NCBI GenBank assembly: GCA_011321985.1
Contig: DROB01000402.1
Location: 1 to 6,766 of the forward strand
From: Gammaproteobacteria bacterium
Lineage (GTDB): Bacteria > Pseudomonadota > Gammaproteobacteria > SZUA-229
Length of the DNA: 6,766 nucleotides
Direction: 5' to 3'
The translations under genes and the position numbers were made by a program. Of the stretch, positions 5,888-6,766 are shown piece after piece; within the stretch, counting starts at the first letter, position 1, and every line of letters starts with the position of its first letter. The notes below the pieces were generated by a model, which saw only the letters and a list, made by a program, of their open reading frames with translations, was not told where the DNA came from and did not search any database.

Positions 5888-6766
5888 ATGAGTCCCGACT
5901 TAAACGCGATGGCACTCTTTGTACGGGTCATCGAATACAAAAGCTTTACTGAAGCCTCCAAACGCCTGGGCATCCCCATTTCTACCGTCAGTCGAAAAGT
6001 CTCTGAGCTGGAAAAAAGCCTCGGTATCCGTCTGATCGAACGATCTACTCGCAAATTGAGATTGACCGAAACAGGGCAGGAATATTTTCAATTCTGCCGC
6101 CGTGGTCTCGAAGAGTTCGAGACAGGTGCCTTGATGATCCATAACCGGCAGTCGGAAGTCGCAGGCACGCTTCGCCTGTCTATTCCACCCAATATTGCCG
6201 ACGTGCTTGTCGCTCCCATAATATGTGAATACCAGAAGAAGTACCCGAAAACGACAACGAACGTTCTGGTCACAGAACGTTATGTCGACCTCATCGAAGA
6301 TGGTGTGGACATCGCTCTGAGGGTCGGAGAACTACAGGACAGCACAATGATTGCACATCACCTGCTCCATTATCGACATCTGTTAGTCGCGTCGCCAAAA
6401 TACATTAAAGACTTTGGTGAGCCTGACGAACCTGATGACTTATCCTCTCATCACTTACTGACATTCAGCGGCTGGTGCGAACAGACCATCTGGGAGTTAT
6501 TCAACAAACAGAAATCAAAAAAGATATCGATAGAGAGCTTCATATCCATCAATGAGATGGCAGGACTGCAATATGCTGCCGAAAATCATCAGGGTATCGC
6601 CAATCTGCCCGCTATCATCTGTGGTCAGGCGATAGCGCGAGGAACATTGGTAGAAGTTATGCCGAAGTGGCAATTTTCACCGACGGTGCTCTCTGCTCTA
6701 TATCCCAGTAAGCGAAACACTTCACGTCTGGTAAAATTATTTCTGGAATGCTGCTCAGACCACATA
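5888..6766 (+). CDS. LysR-type transcriptional regulator, CrgA-like clade (3' partial)
   Basis: The frame from the ATG at 5888 runs 293 codons to the window edge with no stop, so the gene is cut off; LysR proteins are usually about 300 residues, so only a few are missing. The N-terminal winged helix-turn-helix is clear (SFTEASKRLGIPISTVSRKV at 19-38, then LEKSLGIRLIERSTRKLRLTETG at 41-63), followed by the linker helix and a periplasmic-binding-protein-like effector domain from about 93. DLIEDGVDIALRVGEL (134-149) followed by DSTMIA is the signature of the CrgA-like subgroup, which includes regulators responding to aromatic or quinone-type compounds such as AaeR and YhaJ. The start has AGGA seven bases upstream. 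It is divergent from the SnoaL-b561-yceI-MDR-DJ-1 operon, which it most likely controls, together with itself. The inducer is unknown. Confidence 0.94.
   Translation, partial: MSPDLNAMALFVRVIEYKSFTEASKRLGIPISTVSRKVSELEKSLGIRLIERSTRKLRLTETGQEYFQFCRRGLEEFETGALMIHNRQSEVAGTLRLSIPPNIADVLVAPIICEYQKKYPKTTTNVLVTERYVDLIEDGVDIALRVGELQDSTMIAHHLLHYRHLLVASPKYIKDFGEPDEPDDLSSHHLLTFSGWCEQTIWELFNKQKSKKISIESFISINEMAGLQYAAENHQGIANLPAIICGQAIARGTLVEVMPKWQFSPTVLSALYPSKRNTSRLVKLFLECCSDHI

Noticed and set aside
5854..6273. Minus-strand open frames opposite the LysR gene
   Set aside because: The plus-strand LysR reading frame is unambiguous; these are its antisense shadows.
1..6766. Mobile element, tRNA/rRNA, CRISPR array or phage genes
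   Set aside because: No terminal inverted repeats, transposase motifs, repeat-spacer arrays or RNA gene signatures were seen; nearly all of the window is filled by ordinary protein-coding genes.

Overview
The window reads as chromosomal DNA of a proteobacterium, most likely a gammaproteobacterium. The basis is protein similarity recalled by eye: a YceI very close to the E. coli protein, a DUF2007 protein of the proteobacterial type, a CrgA-clade LysR regulator and a MocR/YdcR-type regulator. Composition is moderate in GC, with clear Shine-Dalgarno sequences before most genes. There is no sign of a mobile element, RNA gene or CRISPR array. Both ends of the window cut through genes.

Left part (1-2047, + strand): the 3' portion of a MocR-type regulator (GntR winged helix fused to a class I aminotransferase fold), then a 115-bp AT-rich gap, then a 210-residue iron-sulfur protein with the layout CDGSH - divergent 4Fe-4S (Fer4_19) - CDGSH.

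Middle and right part (2101-5779, - strand): six tightly packed genes that look like one operon. In transcription order they are an exported SnoaL/NTF2-like protein, a cytochrome b561 with four conserved histidines, a periplasmic YceI lipocalin-like protein, a zinc-independent MDR oxidoreductase of the quinone reductase type, an exported DJ-1/PfpI protein and a small DUF2007 protein. Gaps are 0 to 31 bp. A short hairpin plus an eight-T run lies just after the last stop, between the convergent ends of this operon and the CDGSH gene.

Right end (5888-6766, + strand): a LysR-type regulator of the CrgA-like clade, divergent from the operon and cut off by the window edge within its last few residues. 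The 108-bp divergent spacer carries a 10-bp direct repeat spaced exactly 40 bp apart and a perfect AATAG-ATA-CTATT dyad, both plausible LysR operator elements.

Working model (inference): LysR senses a small reactive or aromatic compound and switches on an envelope-centred redox module. Cytochrome b561 handles electrons at the quinone pool, YceI binds a polyisoprenoid or quinone-like lipid in the periplasm, the MDR enzyme reduces a quinone or enone in the cytoplasm, and the exported DJ-1-like and SnoaL-like proteins act outside the inner membrane. The most unusual details are the exported DJ-1 protein with Trp where the family normally has His, a Tyr-to-Phe change in the cofactor pocket of the MocR protein, and the three-cluster CDGSH protein.
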